From NCBI RefSeq assembly GCF_000003815.2, contig NC_049984.1:17830751-17894750 (forward strand): DNA of 64,000 bases, given 5' to 3'. The translations under genes were made by a program, and so were the position numbers. Shown piece by piece: positions 62,174 to 64,000 of this stretch. The DNA is from Branchiostoma floridae. Its lineage: Eukaryota > Chordata > Leptocardii > Amphioxiformes > Branchiostomatidae. Each line of letters opens with the position of its first letter. The first letter of the stretch is position 1. The notes under the pieces were generated by a model. The model ran no database searches, was not told the DNA's origin, and saw nothing but the letters and a program-made list of their open reading frames with translations.

Positions 62174-63887
62174 CTAGGTCTGCTCTGTAGCTTCAGTTTC
62201 AGCCTCAGCTTCAACTTCAGCCTCAGCTGGTTGCTGATCCTCCACAGCTGCTTCAGCTTCAGCTTCAGCTTCCTGCTGTGGAAAAAAATGTTGTATTTAA
62301 TATATGATGTTCAATACTAAGGATTACAATGCCTCCAGCAATAATGGAGATAGAATTGGAGCTGTGCATGTATTTCTGATGTCTACCTGCACCTGTCCAT
62401 GTGTAGAGTGACATGGAAAGTATGTTGATCATTACAGTTGTAAGGAAAGTGATTTCAATCCAGTTTTAGCCCACTGTAGAGCTAGTCTTTCACTCATGAC
62501 AGAGAGTATGTACAGTATTTACAGGTTCTTTGTACTAGGGAAATTCCCCTAGCTCTTTTTGACTGTTATGTCACTGACTGTGAATAAGGAAAACTGCAAA
62601 CTCAAAACCCTTGCACTGCTGCTCCCATACATATATATGGCTTGCACAAACGAAGCCTGTGGGCTGTATGCGGGTCTGGTATATACAAAGATTTGGGGGG
62701 TTTCTCACATGAACATGCCATACCACAGCAAAACACACCAAATACAGAAGTAACTCTGCAGCAGAAGTGCAGAAGAGGTAAGTAGTCAAGGATCTGATTA
62801 TGCAATCAGCACAGGGAAGATATACTGGTAATGGTAAAATGAAGGCCAGAAGGACAGAGGTTAGTCAAAAACATCACAAAAATGTGTAAGTTTCTAGTAC
62901 CTCTGCTGGCTGTTCTCCTTCCTCAGTGACAGGAGGAGGAGCCTCTCCCATCTCCTCCCCCTCCGGTTCCTCCTCAGCCTCCTCCTCCTCAGACTTAATC
63001 TTCTTCTTCTGTCGTTTCCTCTTCTGGGGCGTGGACTTGGGCGTGTTGGCTTTCCTCTTACGGGGGGTCTTGGGCTTGCGCTTGGGTGTCTCGTCGATGT
63101 CGTCTCCTGGCCTGTAGTCGACATCTGAGTCTTCTGTGTCAGCATAGAAGAAGAAATAATGTAAGTTTAAAAAAATCATTTATAACATTTGACAAGGGGC
63201 CCATCCCAAAAACAATCTAATTATCTATGTACATCTATGACATTTTTCATTACTAGTTTGTTCCAAAAGTATTATTTCAAAGTATTTATACAACAGCAAC
63301 AAAGTTTCCAAGGTAAGGCATATTCTGTGAGACATTAAAAGCAACATCATCAAACTTTGTGCGACTTTTGAAATGCTGCTCACAAATTAATGTATCATTG
63401 TATTCAATCTGCATCATGTTGCATCATACATAGAAGCATTGGATTGCTCATTCCATGTGAAAAGATTGATGCCATCCAAAATTTTGGTAAGTCCCAAGTT
63501 TGTTTCCAAAATAAGTTAAAATCCTACTTCAAATGGATTCTACAACACGGATGAACTTTCAGCTAAGATTACTGGAGCTGTTCTCATCCTACCGTCCTGC
63601 GGCTCCATTTCCCGCTCCTCCATGCCCTCTCCGTCCATCTGCTGAGCCTCGATCTCGTCCATGGCCTGCTCGAACTCGTGTTCCCCCTCCGACATGGAGT
63701 CATCATCATCGTCCAGCCGGTCGTGTAGCCGGGAACCCCTGCTGCCGCGGCCCATCATGGCGGGCAGCACGGCGCTGGGGTCGTGCGCCTGCTCCACGTG
63801 CTTGCGCAGGTTCCCCTTGCGGGTGAAGGACTTGTCGCAGTTGGTGCAGGCGTAGCGGGGAGGGGTGTAGCCAGGCGTGTGGTGCAC
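62174..63887 (-). CDS. C2H2 zinc-finger protein, C-terminal part (CTCF-like candidate)
   Basis: Three minus-strand exons join in phase: 63593-63887, 62901-63133, 62174-62275 (209 residues, 5' end outside the window). The first has one C2H2 finger (YACTNCDKSFTRKG, Cys14/Cys17/His30/His35) followed by HDPSAVLPAM and an acidic stretch (DDDDDSMSEGEHEFEQAMDE). The second is basic then acidic (KRKPKTPRKRK, QKRKRQKKK, SEEEEAEEEPEGEE, APPPVTEEG). The last is an EA-repeat tail ending TEQT. Finger spacing, the HDP after the last His and the basic/acidic Pro-rich tail resemble CTCF finger 10 and its C-terminus, but other multi-finger proteins are not excluded. A nuclear DNA-binding role is the safe inference. 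Confidence 0.7.
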
Positions 63888-64000
63888 CTTGTCAGGGAAG
63901 GAGCAAACATACTGTTAAAATGCATCTGATACAAGCTGAAGTGTGGACAACAGAGTTATGCTCCTACAATACCAGGAAATTTTATTCATATACTAGTCTC

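Overview
This is a 64 kb piece of animal nuclear DNA with intron-containing genes on both strands, GT-AG introns, microsatellites and many short inverted-repeat transposons. The protein set is that of an invertebrate deuterostome: a CDT1 with a geminin-binding fold, ribosomal eL13, a prenylated ankyrin PPP1R16 protein, a Gal3ST-type sulfotransferase and a papain-family protease. I infer a cephalochordate (amphioxus, Branchiostoma) from protein style, compact genes and repeat style. That rests on recognition only, not on a search. Five runs of N (196-394, 19278-19668, 44157-44256, 56979-57078, 61305-61404) are assembly gaps.

Layout. 1-6087: repeat-rich DNA with nested inverted-repeat elements and no gene I can support. 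6088-13214 (+): CDT1, all but its N-terminus. 14593-15149 (+): the C-terminal part of a cytosolic sulfotransferase. 16411-16980 (-): a one-exon, six-pass membrane protein (TMEM276-like), head to head with a PLP-dependent Cys/Met-metabolism enzyme (+, from 17660, cut by a gap) across a CpG-rich promoter. 19717-19730 (-): a tiny first coding exon matching SNRPD1. 20989-23571 (-): RPL13, with a TOP-type noncoding exon near 24270-24318. 24320-29023: intergenic DNA or 3' UTR, with transposons. 29024-34472 (-): PPP1R16 (MYPT3/TIMAP family), with a probable noncoding first exon near 42911. 44415-47545: a dual-specificity phosphatase gene (+) followed by a tandem copy of its flanks that lacks the coding exon. 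47843-50628: a non-LTR reverse transcriptase bracketed by near-identical inverted arms. 51257-54191 (+): Gal3ST-like sulfotransferase. 54711-60022 (+): eleven-exon papain-family protease. 62174-63887 (-): 3' end of a C2H2 zinc-finger gene resembling the CTCF C-terminus.

The genes do not form one pathway. They are ordinary housekeeping and signalling genes (replication licensing, translation, PP1 targeting, dephosphorylation, sulfation, proteolysis, transcription). The unusual content is in how mobile DNA interacts with them. One MITE family abuts the 3' splice sites of two unrelated genes. A promoter-bearing duplicate of the phosphatase locus has lost its coding exon. Two of the five assembly gaps lie inside palindromic elements. 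A pre-miRNA-like hairpin sits in an RPL13 intron. All exon joins were derived by hand from splice consensus, phase and protein-family knowledge; nothing was aligned computationally.
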